Source: Stenotrophomonas sp. VV52
GTDB taxonomy: Bacteria; Pseudomonadota; Gammaproteobacteria; Xanthomonadales; Xanthomonadaceae
Assembly: GCF_002893095.1 (NCBI RefSeq)
Contig: NZ_PKQQ01000014.1
Coordinates: 35,004 to 99,003 of the forward strand
Length of the DNA stretch: 64,000 bases
Reading direction: 5' to 3'
A model generated the notes under the pieces. It did no database searches. It saw only the letters and a program-made list of their open reading frames with translations, and was not told the origin of the DNA. Shown here piece by piece: positions 9,022-17,791 of the stretch. The position numbers were made by a program, and so were the translations under genes. The first letter of the stretch is position 1, and each line of letters starts with the position of its first letter.

Positions 9022-10134
9022 TCACCGTGCCGCGTTCGCATCCCCATCCACCGCGCGCCGCCCCAACGCGGGGTCATCGGTGAAAAACGCATCGATCCCG
9101 GTCGCCAGGTACGCGCGCATCTCCGCCACCGACCCCTCCGGATTCCGCGCATTCGCCTCGCCCTTGCGGAACTCGGCGGCCATGAACGAATTCTCCGGCC
9201 GGAAGGTATACGGCACCACCATCAACCCCGCCGCATGCGCGTCGCGCACCAGCGTGGTCGGCGTACCCAGACGCCCGTTGGCGTCCAACGGAATCACCAT
9301 GCGCAGGCTCGGCCCGATCCCATCGGCATACCCGGCAATCTGGTCCAGCCCGGCCGGAGTGAGCATGTCGGCATAGCGTTGGCTGCCCTTGGCCGCCAGC
9401 ACATCGCCCGGCTGCTGCTTGGGATCGCCCAGCAGCTGCAGCAGGCGGATGTTGCTGTCCTTGCCCAGCGTGCTCCGCAGGTAGCGCAGGTTGCTGACCT
9501 CGAAGGACTGGATGGTCACCGGCGCCACGCGCGTGTACGGGTTGGCCTGCAGGGTCTTCACCAGCAGGTCTTCCATCGGCAGGCCGATCCCCTTGAAGTA
9601 GGTGCCGTGCTTGATCTCCGGCACCAGGCCGATGCCGCGCCCGGCACGGCCGGCCTGCTGGACCAGGAAGGTGATGATCTCGTCCAGCGTGGCAATGCGG
9701 AACTGGCCGTCGAACGCGGTGCTGCGCACCTGCGGCAGGCGCTCGCGCACGTACAGCGTCTTCAGTTCGGCCAGGGTGAAGTCTTCGGTGAACCAGCCTT
9801 CCATCCGCTCGCCGTCGATGGTCTTGACGGTCTTGCGGTTCGCGAACTCGGGGTGGGCCGCCACGTCGGTGGTGCCGCTGATTTCGTTCTCGTGGCGGGA
9901 CACCGGCACCCCGTCCTTCGTCATCACCAGGTCCGGCTCGATGTAGTCGGCGCCGTCGGCAATGGCCTGGGCGTAGGCGGCCAGGGTGTGTTCGGGCAGC
10001 AGCGCGCTTGCCCCGCGGTGGCCATAGACCGCCGCCTTGCGCGACACCGGGGTGGAGGATTCAGCGCTCATGGCCACCGATGGTGCCACGGCCAGCGACA
10101 ACAGCAACGCACAACCCCACAACGACTTCGACAC
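9022..10134 (-). CDS. glpQ: Glycerophosphodiester phosphodiesterase, periplasmic (GlpQ-type)
   Basis: With the GTG start at 10134 the protein has 370 residues and begins with a secretion signal (residues about 1-24, ending VAMSA). GDPD motifs follow: GHRGASALLPEHTLAAY, then YIEPDLVMTKDGVPVSRHE, which supply the catalytic histidines and the metal-binding acidic residues. The family hydrolyses deacylated phospholipids to glycerol-3-phosphate and an alcohol. AGGGG lies about 8 bp before the GTG. An in-frame start at 10173 would put 13 polar residues before the signal and is less likely. It has no transporter neighbour. Confidence 0.9.
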   Translation of the reverse strand: MSKSLWGCALLLSLAVAPSVAMSAESSTPVSRKAAVYGHRGASALLPEHTLAAYAQAIADGADYIEPDLVMTKDGVPVSRHENEISGTTDVAAHPEFANRKTVKTIDGERMEGWFTEDFTLAELKTLYVRERLPQVRSTAFDGQFRIATLDEIITFLVQQAGRAGRGIGLVPEIKHGTYFKGIGLPMEDLLVKTLQANPYTRVAPVTIQSFEVSNLRYLRSTLGKDSNIRLLQLLGDPKQQPGDVLAAKGSQRYADMLTPAGLDQIAGYADGIGPSLRMVIPLDANGRLGTPTTLVRDAHAAGLMVVPYTFRPENSFMAAEFRKGEANARNPEGSVAEMRAYLATGIDAFFTDDPALGRRAVDGDANAAR

Positions 10135-10173
10135 TGCAACACCCCTGTTGGTACCGCCCCGCCAGTGCGGCAA

Positions 10174-10596
10174 GGGCCGGAAAAGACGTGCGGCATTGTG
10201 CCTAGCCGGTGTTACAGCCGCAAGAAAGGGCTACTCGCGTTTCCGGCCGCCGCCTGTCGGGTCAACCTAGTTACAACTGCGTCCCGGCAAGATATGTGAT
10301 CGAGTTGCGAGAGAAACACCCTATTGGCTGTCCAACTGCGTCGTCAGGCGACGCCAGTTGCCGAATCAATGAAGCGCCTGTCTCCGCAAGAGATTGTCCA
10401 ATAGCGCGTTGGACAATTGCAGCCCCCAGTTCGCCTTGGCGGAGCCACGATTGCGTGAACTTGCCGCGCTTAGCGCATTCATTGAAAAGCGGGCCAAGGA
10501 CGTCTGGGCAACTCTTGAGTTTGAGCGCTGGTTCGCAGTCTCGTTCTGAGATGGGTACGTACATTCCACTCAGCCTCTCCTTCGGATGGAACATGC
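10174..10596. other. Intergenic region: boundary of lower-GC DNA and XRE-operon promoter
   Basis: About 420 bp without a gene I can support. The base composition drops from the GC-rich flank into the more balanced DNA of the azlCD operon. It should contain the promoter for the gene at 10597. A minus-strand open frame of 107 codons (10271-10594) lies here, but it has no recognisable domain or convincing ribosome-binding site. Confidence 0.5.
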
Positions 10597-12594
10597 ATGG
10601 AACTGATCAGGCCCCTTGCCATCAACATGAATCGCCTGCGCAAAGAACGGGGCCTCACACTCTCTGGACTAGCGCAGCGTAGCGGGGTGTCCAAATCGAT
10701 GCTGCTTTCGATCGAGGCCGGTGTGAGCACACCAACTGTCGATTCCCTATGGGCGATTGCCAACGTCCTGGACGCGCCATTCGGCCAGCTTCTGCAGAAC
10801 GGTACGGAGGGTGTTGGTGGCTTGGTGGGTGCAGACGCGCATGTCCGGTTGATGGATCGCATGGAAGACGACTCCGGCGGCGTCCTTGAGGTCTACGATA
10901 TGACCATTGAGGAGGGAAAATCCAAGGTATCAGCTGGTCACGCACCTGGTGTCCGCGAAAAGCTGATAGTCACTCGGGGTCGGATGCTGGCGGGCAGAAA
11001 GATTTCGCCGAAGCTTCTGGACACTGGCGAATTCCATGCGTTCGAGGCTGACGTTCCACACATCTATTCCGCGATCGAAGGCCGCGTGCAAGCGATGGTG
11101 TTTGTAGAGTACCCGGCGCTTTCTACGCGTGAAACGGTGCACTCCCACCACCTCGAGTGGCCGCGGGATGACGCCGCGTGGGATGGCGCACGATGTGTCG
11201 TTGATCGCGTGTGCATTGAGGTTGCCAATGGGTCCGCCACTCAGATGATCAGGTTCAGGCTCAGCAGCGCCGCGCCCGAAGAGCATCTTCGAGAGCTGCG
11301 CGCCGAGCTCATGGATGCCCCCCCGATGGCATTCAAGAGCCCAGTTATGATCATCTCGGAAATTGATGAAGACGGTCCATTCATCGCAGTTCTGCCGCAA
11401 CGTTTCACTCGAGCATTCGAAAGGTCATCCGACCACTCTTTGAGACTGACCTCTCTCGCCATTGCCGCTTCCGAGATTTCGAAAATGGTCGAATCTCCGC
11501 TATGTCCTGAAAGGCCGGATCTGGTGAAGTCTGAGCCGCGTGGGATCAGTTGGACTCTCGAGTCTGTCTTCTCCGAGCTTGCCCTTCATGAGGGTGAGTT
11601 GCGCCTTCCCTTCCAGCTTCAGGAGATGACCACCCGCAGTCAGGGGTCCGTCCCAAGTTCCACGGACGATGAGTCGTTTTCGAGCCGAATTCAAGTCGAC
11701 CACTATGATGCATTCGAACTTCTTCATCCCGCTTATGCGCGGCAAGTGGTGGCGATGGCACAGGACATCGCGGACTTTCTGCCAGCGGCATCGCTTTGCG
11801 TGCTGCCGACTATAGATGTAGGTACGGGTCCTGGCGTACCGCTATTGATGCTGCAGGAAATGCTTCCTAACTTGCGGCCGTTGGCAGTTGAGCCCGATCC
11901 AGTGGCTTACGCTTGCTTGGAGGTTAATGCACGTTGTCACCCGGAGATTAAGCTACATAGGGGTGGGTTCCTTGAACTCGATCATTCGGATGGCACTTGC
12001 CAGCTGATCACATCAGTAGGCTCTTCGCATCACTTCAACACTGCTTTCATGCTTCAGAAGGCGATGCGCCTGCTTGGAAATGATGGTCTCTTCTGCATAG
12101 CAGACGAGTTCTTGCCACCATTTCACGATGTACAAAGCAGAAATCAGGCCTTGGTTCTCCACCATTCAAACTACATCCTCCAATCAGCGTCCTTGCTCGA
12201 ACGTGGGGGACACGACGGGCAGGATGTAGAGGATCGCGAACTCTTTACGGCATTCCGTTCCCATTTGGTGCCTGCAGTTATGCACGCCCAGCGAGGTCAC
12301 GTCCTCCAAGCGGAACGCCTTTGTCGCAAGCTTTTTCTGCTGGTCAGTCAGGCTGATCCGAGCAAGAGAGTGCTCGATGCAGTCAGCGCTTACACGCGAT
12401 TCTTCTGGTTGGAGCTTCAAGCCATGGTTGCAGGCTTCGATTACGAAGTAGAGCGAAAGACCCACGTACGGCGCTTCCAGGAACTGGCAGCTGCGACCGG
12501 ATTCGAGATCGTCAGGCATCGACGAGTCTTTGCTACGCATGGAGACGACGATCGCGACGGTGGTACCCACCTGATCACCTTGCGCAAGCCGTAA
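10597..12594 (+). CDS. XRE HTH - cupin - SAM methyltransferase fusion protein
   Basis: A 665-residue protein with three parts. Residues about 8-62 are an XRE helix-turn-helix (NMNRLRKERGLTLSGLAQRS, KSMLLSIEAGVSTPTVDSLW). Residues about 95-175 look like the cupin sensor common in XRE regulators (GREKLIVTRGRMLAG-like strand pattern and EFHAFEADVPHIY). From about residue 380 a Rossmann methyltransferase begins, with SAM motif I TIDVGTGPGVPLLML near 407-421 and an acidic loop VEPDPVAYACLEVNA. XRE-cupin regulators often precede azlCD, but a methyltransferase tail is unusual. The ATG is followed 1998 bp later by TAA, two bases before azlC. Codon use is less GC-biased than in flanking genes. The methylation target is unknown. 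Confidence 0.85.
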   Translation: MELIRPLAINMNRLRKERGLTLSGLAQRSGVSKSMLLSIEAGVSTPTVDSLWAIANVLDAPFGQLLQNGTEGVGGLVGADAHVRLMDRMEDDSGGVLEVYDMTIEEGKSKVSAGHAPGVREKLIVTRGRMLAGRKISPKLLDTGEFHAFEADVPHIYSAIEGRVQAMVFVEYPALSTRETVHSHHLEWPRDDAAWDGARCVVDRVCIEVANGSATQMIRFRLSSAAPEEHLRELRAELMDAPPMAFKSPVMIISEIDEDGPFIAVLPQRFTRAFERSSDHSLRLTSLAIAASEISKMVESPLCPERPDLVKSEPRGISWTLESVFSELALHEGELRLPFQLQEMTTRSQGSVPSSTDDESFSSRIQVDHYDAFELLHPAYARQVVAMAQDIADFLPAASLCVLPTIDVGTGPGVPLLMLQEMLPNLRPLAVEPDPVAYACLEVNARCHPEIKLHRGGFLELDHSDGTCQLITSVGSSHHFNTAFMLQKAMRLLGNDGLFCIADEFLPPFHDVQSRNQALVLHHSNYILQSASLLERGGHDGQDVEDRELFTAFRSHLVPAVMHAQRGHVLQAERLCRKLFLLVSQADPSKRVLDAVSAYTRFFWLELQAMVAGFDYEVERKTHVRRFQELAAATGFEIVRHRRVFATHGDDDRDGGTHLITLRKP

Positions 12595-12596
12595 GC

Positions 12597-13304
12597 ATGT
12601 CCGGCAGGTATTCTGGCGCTTTCTCGCGCGGTGTGTTCAATAGCTTCTCTGTGGGGGTTGGCTACCTCCCCATTGGTTTTTCCTTTGGGGCTGCCGCAGT
12701 TCAGTCTGGCCTACCTGAGACAGCTGCGCTACTGATCTCGATGTTGGTCTATGCAGGTGCGAGCCAGTTCCTGCTGATCTCACTTGTAACCGCCGGAGCG
12801 GGTTTGTTGACAGCTGTTCCAACGGTCTTGCTGATGAATGCCCGACACCTGCTTTACGGACCAACGCTGGTGTCGGCCATTCCTGAGAAGCACGCCAAAC
12901 TGGGATCGCCTTGGCTCGCCTTCGGGTTGACCGACGAAGTGTTCGCCACTGCGATGAGCAGGTTGCCGTCGGTCGCGCCTGAGCACCGTGACTACTGGGT
13001 GCTCGGTCTTCAGGTTGGTGCCTACATCGCGTGGGCCGGTGGCACCGCGCTTGGCGTTGTGTTCGTGCGCGAGGTGGATCACTGGCCGGAGGCAGTACGC
13101 GATGGCCTGGGCTTCGTGCTGCCGTCATTGTTCCTGGCGCTGCTGCTTGAGACAGGCCTGCGGAGGTGGTGGGCGTCGATACTTGCCTCCGTCGTGGTGG
13201 CTGCCATTCTCTGTTCGTTTGTAGCGACTCATCATGCGTTGGCCCTGGGCATCCTGGTCGGTGCGCTGTCGCACGGGCTGGTTTCGCGGATGGCGCGCGA
13301 ATGA
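12597..13304 (+). CDS. azlC: AzlC-family branched-chain amino acid exporter, large subunit
   Basis: A 235-residue membrane protein with the AzlC signature near the N-terminus: FSVGVGYLPIGFSFGAAAVQSG, then LVYAGASQFLLISLV and LLMNARHLLYGPTLV. With AzlD it forms a two-component exporter for branched-chain amino acids and analogues, such as E. coli YgaZH for valine. Its start lies two bases after the regulator stop, and its stop overlaps the azlD start (ATGA), so the three genes are one operon. Likely control is by the upstream XRE fusion. Confidence 0.93.
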   Translation: MSGRYSGAFSRGVFNSFSVGVGYLPIGFSFGAAAVQSGLPETAALLISMLVYAGASQFLLISLVTAGAGLLTAVPTVLLMNARHLLYGPTLVSAIPEKHAKLGSPWLAFGLTDEVFATAMSRLPSVAPEHRDYWVLGLQVGAYIAWAGGTALGVVFVREVDHWPEAVRDGLGFVLPSLFLALLLETGLRRWWASILASVVVAAILCSFVATHHALALGILVGALSHGLVSRMARE

Positions 13305-13639
13305 ACGAGATGATTTGGCTGATTGCCCTGTGCGGGATAGGTACGTTCCTGCTTCGCTGGTTGCCCCTTTGGCGTGCGCGACGTCAGGGAAGGACTGGAA
13401 GAGGCGCTGACGGTATGGAGCGGTGGTTGGTTGGCGTTGGACCCGCTGCCATCGCCGCGCTTCTAGTCGTTGCGCTTTGGGATGTACTGGAGACCGATGT
13501 CCGCGCCGGCCGGATATCGTCGGTGGTCGCGGCACTGGCGTGCGTATGGGGAGCTCGCTGGCTACGGGGAGGCGGTATTGCGATTCCTACACTCTCGGGC
13601 GCGATTGTGTTTGGTTTGCTGAGCTATTGGCTGGTTTAG
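13301..13639 (+). CDS. azlD: AzlD-family branched-chain amino acid exporter, small subunit
   Basis: A 112-residue protein with three to four membrane segments (MNEMIWLIALCGIGTFLLRW, VGPAAIAALLVVALWDVL, and a C-terminal TLSGAIVFGLLSYWLV). Its length and position match AzlD/YgaH, the obligate small partner of AzlC. The start ATG at 13301 overlaps the azlC stop by ATGA, giving translational coupling; the frame is open further upstream only inside azlC. It ends the operon just before a SMAG repeat. Confidence 0.9.
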   Translation: MNEMIWLIALCGIGTFLLRWLPLWRARRQGRTGRGADGMERWLVGVGPAAIAALLVVALWDVLETDVRAGRISSVVAALACVWGARWLRGGGIAIPTLSGAIVFGLLSYWLV

Positions 13640-13658
13640 CCGGCTTCTTCAGGGATCA

Positions 13659-13681
13659 CGACACGCATGGCGTGTCGCTAC
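13659..13681. repeat. SMAG-like REP element supplying the mnmE stop codon
   Basis: CGACACGCATGGCGTGTCG is followed by CTAC, that is, GTAG on the minus strand. The CTA at 13678-13680 is the complement of the mnmE stop TAG, so the repeat runs into the coding end, as at the dipeptidase gene. Confidence 0.88.
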
Positions 13682-15021
13682 TTGCCTATGCAGAAGCTGG
13701 AGAAGATGCGGCCCAGCAGGTCGTCTGCGCTCATCTGCCCGGTGATCTCGCCCAGTGCTTCGTGTGCCAGCCGCAATTCCTCGGCGGCCAGCTCCAGGTG
13801 CTCGTGCACCAGCTCGCTTTCGGCGCGCTCTGCGTGGCCGATGGCCAGGGTGATGGCTTCCACGTGACGCGCGCGGGCGGAGAACTCGCCTTCGACGCTG
13901 TCGCCGGCGCTGCCGCTGGCCAGTTCGCGCAGGCGGGTGTGCAGGCGCGCCAGGCCCTGGCCGGTGGCGGCCGAGACGTGCACGACGTTTGCGTCGATGT
14001 CAGCTGGCAGGGTTTCCAGCAGGTCGCTCTTGTTGTGGATCCACAGCTGCAGCGGGACGTCGGCGATGGCGTCGGCCACCGCGGCGTGGCCGGCCTGCGG
14101 GTCGCGGGCGTCGACCACGATGATGGCCAGGTCGGTGCGCTGCATTTCGGCGCGGGCGCGGCGCATGCCTTCGCGCTCGATGGCGTCGCCGCCTTCGCGC
14201 AGGCCGGCGGTGTCGACCAGGGTCAGCTCGAGGCCGTCGATGCGGATGGTTTCGCGCAGGGTGTCGCGGGTGGTGCCGGCGATGTCGGTGACGATGGCGC
14301 GTTCGCTGCCCGCCAGAGCGTTGAGCAGTGAGCTCTTTCCCGCGTTCGGCGGACCGACCAGCACCGCGTGCAGGCCATCGCGCAGGCGGCGGCCGCGTTC
14401 GGCGTCGTCGCGCAGGGTGACCAGCGCGCGCATCACCTCGCCGAGCCCTTGGCGCACCTGGTCGCCGCCCAGGGTATCCAGCGGTTCGTCGGCGAAGTCG
14501 ATGGCGGCTTCCACATGGATGCGCAGGCGCACCAGCTGCTCGCCAGCATCTTCGACCCGGCGTGAGAACACGCCGTCCAGCGAACGGCGTGCGGCACGCG
14601 CGGCGCGGGTGTCGCTGGCGGCGATCAGGTCGGCGATGGCTTCGGCCTGGGCCAGGTCGAGCTTGCCGTTGAGGAAGGCCCGTTCGCTGAACTCACCGGG
14701 GCGCGCCTGGCGCGCACCGAGCGCGATGCAGCGCGCCACCAGCTGCTGCAACACGACCGGGCTGCCGTGGCCCTGCAGTTCCACTACGTCTTCCCCGGTG
14801 AAGCTGCGCGGATTCGGGAAATACAGGGCAATGCCGTCATCCAGGACCTCGCCGGCCGCATCGCGGAAGCGGGCGTAGTGCGCCTGGCGCGGCTGCAGGT
14901 TCGGGCAGCCCAGGTCAACGGCAATGCGCAGTGCCTGCGGGCCGGACACGCGCAGCATGCCCACGCCGCCGGCGCCGGGCGCGGTGGCGATGGCAACGAT
15001 GGTCTCGGTGGTCGCGTTCAT
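13678..15021 (-). CDS. mnmE: tRNA modification GTPase MnmE (TrmE)
   Basis: A 447-residue cytosolic GTPase that, with MnmG (GidA), installs the 5-carboxymethylaminomethyl group on wobble uridine of certain tRNAs. The N-terminal folate-binding domain begins [20 protein letters not shown]. The G-domain has G1 [14 protein letters not shown] (about residues 222-235), G3 [10 protein letters not shown] and G4 NKSD. The C-terminus is FCIGK, containing the catalytic cysteine (C-x-G-K). It follows the yidC block on the same strand, three bases after the upstream lipoprotein gene. Length and order are typical. Confidence 0.97.
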   Translation of the reverse strand: MNATTETIVAIATAPGAGGVGMLRVSGPQALRIAVDLGCPNLQPRQAHYARFRDAAGEVLDDGIALYFPNPRSFTGEDVVELQGHGSPVVLQQLVARCIALGARQARPGEFSERAFLNGKLDLAQAEAIADLIAASDTRAARAARRSLDGVFSRRVEDAGEQLVRLRIHVEAAIDFADEPLDTLGGDQVRQGLGEVMRALVTLRDDAERGRRLRDGLHAVLVGPPNAGKSSLLNALAGSERAIVTDIAGTTRDTLRETIRIDGLELTLVDTAGLREGGDAIEREGMRRARAEMQRTDLAIIVVDARDPQAGHAAVADAIADVPLQLWIHNKSDLLETLPADIDANVVHVSAATGQGLARLHTRLRELASGSAGDSVEGEFSARARHVEAITLAIGHAERAESELVHEHLELAAEELRLAHEALGEITGQMSADDLLGRIFSSFCIGK

Positions 15022-15024
15022 GGC

Positions 15025-17703
15025 TCAGAGCTTCTCCAGCTGGGCGCGGGCCTGCGCAGCGCCGCTGCCTTGCGGCTGCAACGCCAGGTAGGTGGTGTAG
15101 GCCTGCTTCGCCTTGGCCTTGTCGCCCGCGTTGAAGTACGCGTCGCCCAGGTTGAGGTGGGCCACGGCGCGCGACGGGTCGATCTTCAGCGTGTTCTCCA
15201 GCCAGCGCGCGGCTTCAGCGTAGCGCTGCTGGCGGTAATAGACGAAGCCGAGGTTGTTGGCGGCCTGGGCGAAGTCCGGGCGCAGCTTGAGCGCCTCGGT
15301 GAACTGGGCCACCGCTTCGTCATAGCGCTTTTCCCGGTACAGCTGCAGGCCGCGGTCGTTGGCCTGCTGTGCGCGCTGGCGGTCGGAGGTGGGCACGGCG
15401 GCCGGTACCACCAGCGTGCTCCTGCCCCCCTGCAGGTCGGCCACGGTGACCGGGGCCTTGTCGGGTGCGGCGTCCTTGGCGGCATCCACCTTGTTGTTGA
15501 GCGCGATGGCGTCCGCGGTCAGCTGGCTGGTATCGGCGTTGAGGTATTCCTGGCTGTCGGGCACCTGGAACACGAACTCGCCGCCCTGCGAGCCGGGCAG
15601 GCTGCCGAACGCGGGGGTCTGGCGGGAAACCGCCGACACCGCCGGCGCCACATAGGCGGCCAGCTCGGTGCCGGTGATCAGGCCGTCGCCGTTGAGGTCG
15701 CCCTTGCCGGCCAGCGCCTGCAGCAGCACCCAGGTGAACACCGAGTGGCCATTCGGGCCGCTGTCGGCCACCTGCTGGTCGCTGCCGCCGGCGGTGAGCA
15801 TCTGGCGGGCGCTGCGGCGCGCGTTTTCGCGCAGGAACGCCGACGAGGCCGGCCCACCGCGGGTCAGGCCCAGGCCGCTGTAGCAGGCATCCATCACGAA
15901 CATCACGTGTTTGGCCTGCATGCTTTCGGCGATGTTCTGGATGTCGGTCATGGCGATCGCGTCGGTGGCGAAGGCATTGGGATCCGAATCGACCGGGATG
16001 ATGTAGCCCAGGTCGCGCCCCGACGCCAGGCGCTGGGTGGCGCCATGGCCGGCGAAGAACACGAACACGCGGTCGTTGCGGCCGGTACGGTCATCGGCCA
16101 GGCGGTCGTGGAAGGCGGCCAGGATGTTGTTGCGGGTGGCCTGCTGATCCTTGAGCACGATCACCTGCGAGGACGGGAAGCCGAACTGCCCGGTCAGCGT
16201 GTCGGCGATGGCCTGCGCGTCATGGCTGGCGTACTCCAGCTTCGGCCATTTGGCGTACTGGTCGATGCCGATCACGATCGCCCACGACTTCTCGTAGCCG
16301 GTGGTGACCGTGGCCTCGCTGGCGGCGGCATTGCGCGCGCGGCTGACGGTGAATTCGCGGCCGTTCCAGCCGGCGAACTGGTAACCCTCGGCGATCAGCC
16401 GGTCCAGGATCTGCGGCAGCGCCTTCACCGCACGGTCGTGGATGTCGTGGAACAGGATGATCCCGCGCTGTTCCTTCTGCACCTGGCCCAGCACGCGCTG
16501 CACGATCGACTCGGGCACCGGGTCGGCCCAGTCCATCGAGTCGATGTTCCACATGATCGACTTCAGGCCGGCTTCGTTGAGCAGCTGCAGGCCTTCGGCA
16601 TTGCGCGCGCCATAGGGGAAGCGGAACAGCGGTGCGCGGCGCGTGTCCACGTCCTTGAGCAGGGTGTCGGTGGCCAGCACCTGCTCGCGCAGCGCGTCGC
16701 CGGTGGTACGCGAGAGCTGGGCGTGGGTCAGGCTGTGGTTGCCCACGGCATAGCCCTGCTCCATCAGGTTGCGGCTGATGCTCGCCATGGGACCCAACTT
16801 GATGCTGCCGTCGGCGTGCACCTCGCCGAGGTTGCGGCCGACTTCGAAGAACACGCCGGGCACGTCGTAGCGCTTGAGGATGGCGACTACGTCGTCGGTA
16901 TAGGCCTTGTGCGGACCGTCGTCGAAGGTGAGGACCACGGTCTTGGGCGGCAGGTCGCGGCCGAAGATTTCGCGGTCGCTGTCCTTCATCGACATCGGGT
17001 AGGGTTCGATCACGCCGTAGTCGCGCAGGATCGCGTCGCGGCTGTACTGCTTGTGCAGGTGGGCGATGTAGTCGTGCCACTTCTCGCGCTTCAGTTCAAT
17101 CGCACGGGTGCGGTCGAAGCGGCTGAAGATGCGGGTGATTTCCTGGTTGTAGGTGCGCTCGATTTCATCGAGGGCGTCCAGGTCTTCACCGATGCGCTGG
17201 TGCAACTTCACCGCCGGCAGCGAGGAATCGGCGCCGACGCGCTCGTGCAGGTCGCGCAGGACTTCGCGGAACGCCAGGCGGTCGGCGTCGAACAGCTCCG
17301 GGGCCGATTCGATGTAGTCCAGTACCGTGCCGAGGGTGGTGAAGCGCTGCGGGTTGGCGCTGCGCAGCAGCTGGTCGAACTGGGTGGCAATGACCGTGCG
17401 CTGCTCCAACCCGTCGTGGAACAGCTGCTGTCCGATGCGGCTGGAGGTCTCGCGATCGCGCGCGGACTGTTTCTCTTCGTCGGCGAGCAGCACGATGATG
17501 CGGCGGTGGCCGTCGAGCTGCTTCTGCAGGGCGGCCAACAGGGGTGCGGCGGCCGGATCGGCGGCAGCGGCCGCCTGCGCGCTGGGTTGCTGGGGCGTAG
17601 ATGCGCCCGGCGCTGGGCTGTCCGTGTCGTTTCCGCAGGCGGCGATGGCCAGGGTCAGCAGTGCGGTGATGGAGAAGCGGAACAGCGACGGCGCGCGGGG
17701 CAT
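15025..17703 (-). CDS. Lipoprotein with polysaccharide deacetylase, caspase-like and TPR domains
   Basis: An 892-residue predicted lipoprotein (signal with lipobox LAIAACGN). A coiled N-terminal region of about 220 residues comes first. A NodB-type deacetylase domain follows: TFDDGPHK, NHSLTHAQLS, RFPYGARN and ILFHDIHD supply its metal and catalytic motifs. Then comes a C14 caspase-like domain, with FFAGHGATQ for the histidine and VMDACYSG for the cysteine, including an EF-hand-like DLNGDGLITGTE loop. The C-terminus has about three TPRs. ATG 17703 was preferred to a TTG two codons upstream. It sits between yidC and mnmE. The combination implies envelope polysaccharide deacetylation plus proteolysis, but no role is known to me. 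Confidence 0.88.
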   Translation of the reverse strand: MPRAPSLFRFSITALLTLAIAACGNDTDSPAPGASTPQQPSAQAAAAADPAAAPLLAALQKQLDGHRRIIVLLADEEKQSARDRETSSRIGQQLFHDGLEQRTVIATQFDQLLRSANPQRFTTLGTVLDYIESAPELFDADRLAFREVLRDLHERVGADSSLPAVKLHQRIGEDLDALDEIERTYNQEITRIFSRFDRTRAIELKREKWHDYIAHLHKQYSRDAILRDYGVIEPYPMSMKDSDREIFGRDLPPKTVVLTFDDGPHKAYTDDVVAILKRYDVPGVFFEVGRNLGEVHADGSIKLGPMASISRNLMEQGYAVGNHSLTHAQLSRTTGDALREQVLATDTLLKDVDTRRAPLFRFPYGARNAEGLQLLNEAGLKSIMWNIDSMDWADPVPESIVQRVLGQVQKEQRGIILFHDIHDRAVKALPQILDRLIAEGYQFAGWNGREFTVSRARNAAASEATVTTGYEKSWAIVIGIDQYAKWPKLEYASHDAQAIADTLTGQFGFPSSQVIVLKDQQATRNNILAAFHDRLADDRTGRNDRVFVFFAGHGATQRLASGRDLGYIIPVDSDPNAFATDAIAMTDIQNIAESMQAKHVMFVMDACYSGLGLTRGGPASSAFLRENARRSARQMLTAGGSDQQVADSGPNGHSVFTWVLLQALAGKGDLNGDGLITGTELAAYVAPAVSAVSRQTPAFGSLPGSQGGEFVFQVPDSQEYLNADTSQLTADAIALNNKVDAAKDAAPDKAPVTVADLQGGRSTLVVPAAVPTSDRQRAQQANDRGLQLYREKRYDEAVAQFTEALKLRPDFAQAANNLGFVYYRQQRYAEAARWLENTLKIDPSRAVAHLNLGDAYFNAGDKAKAKQAYTTYLALQPQGSGAAQARAQLEKL

Positions 17704-17762
17704 GGGCAATCCATTGGGGGGTGCAGCGGGTGGCGTGCCCGCGATTGTATCGCCGGCAAAGA

Positions 17763-17787
17763 AAAACCCGCCGGGTGGCGGGTTTTT
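17763..17787 (-). terminator. Intrinsic terminator after yidC
   Basis: The inverted repeat AAAACCCGCC - GGGT - GGCGGGTTTT ends in a T-run on the minus strand, and an A/T run on the other side could serve the plus strand. It lies just after the yidC stop codon and separates yidC from the lipoprotein gene. Confidence 0.85.
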
Positions 17788-17791
17788 CCGA

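Noticed and set aside
10271..10594. 107-codon minus-strand frame upstream of the XRE fusion gene
   Set aside because: No domain, no convincing ribosome-binding site, and it occupies the expected promoter region; cannot be supported.
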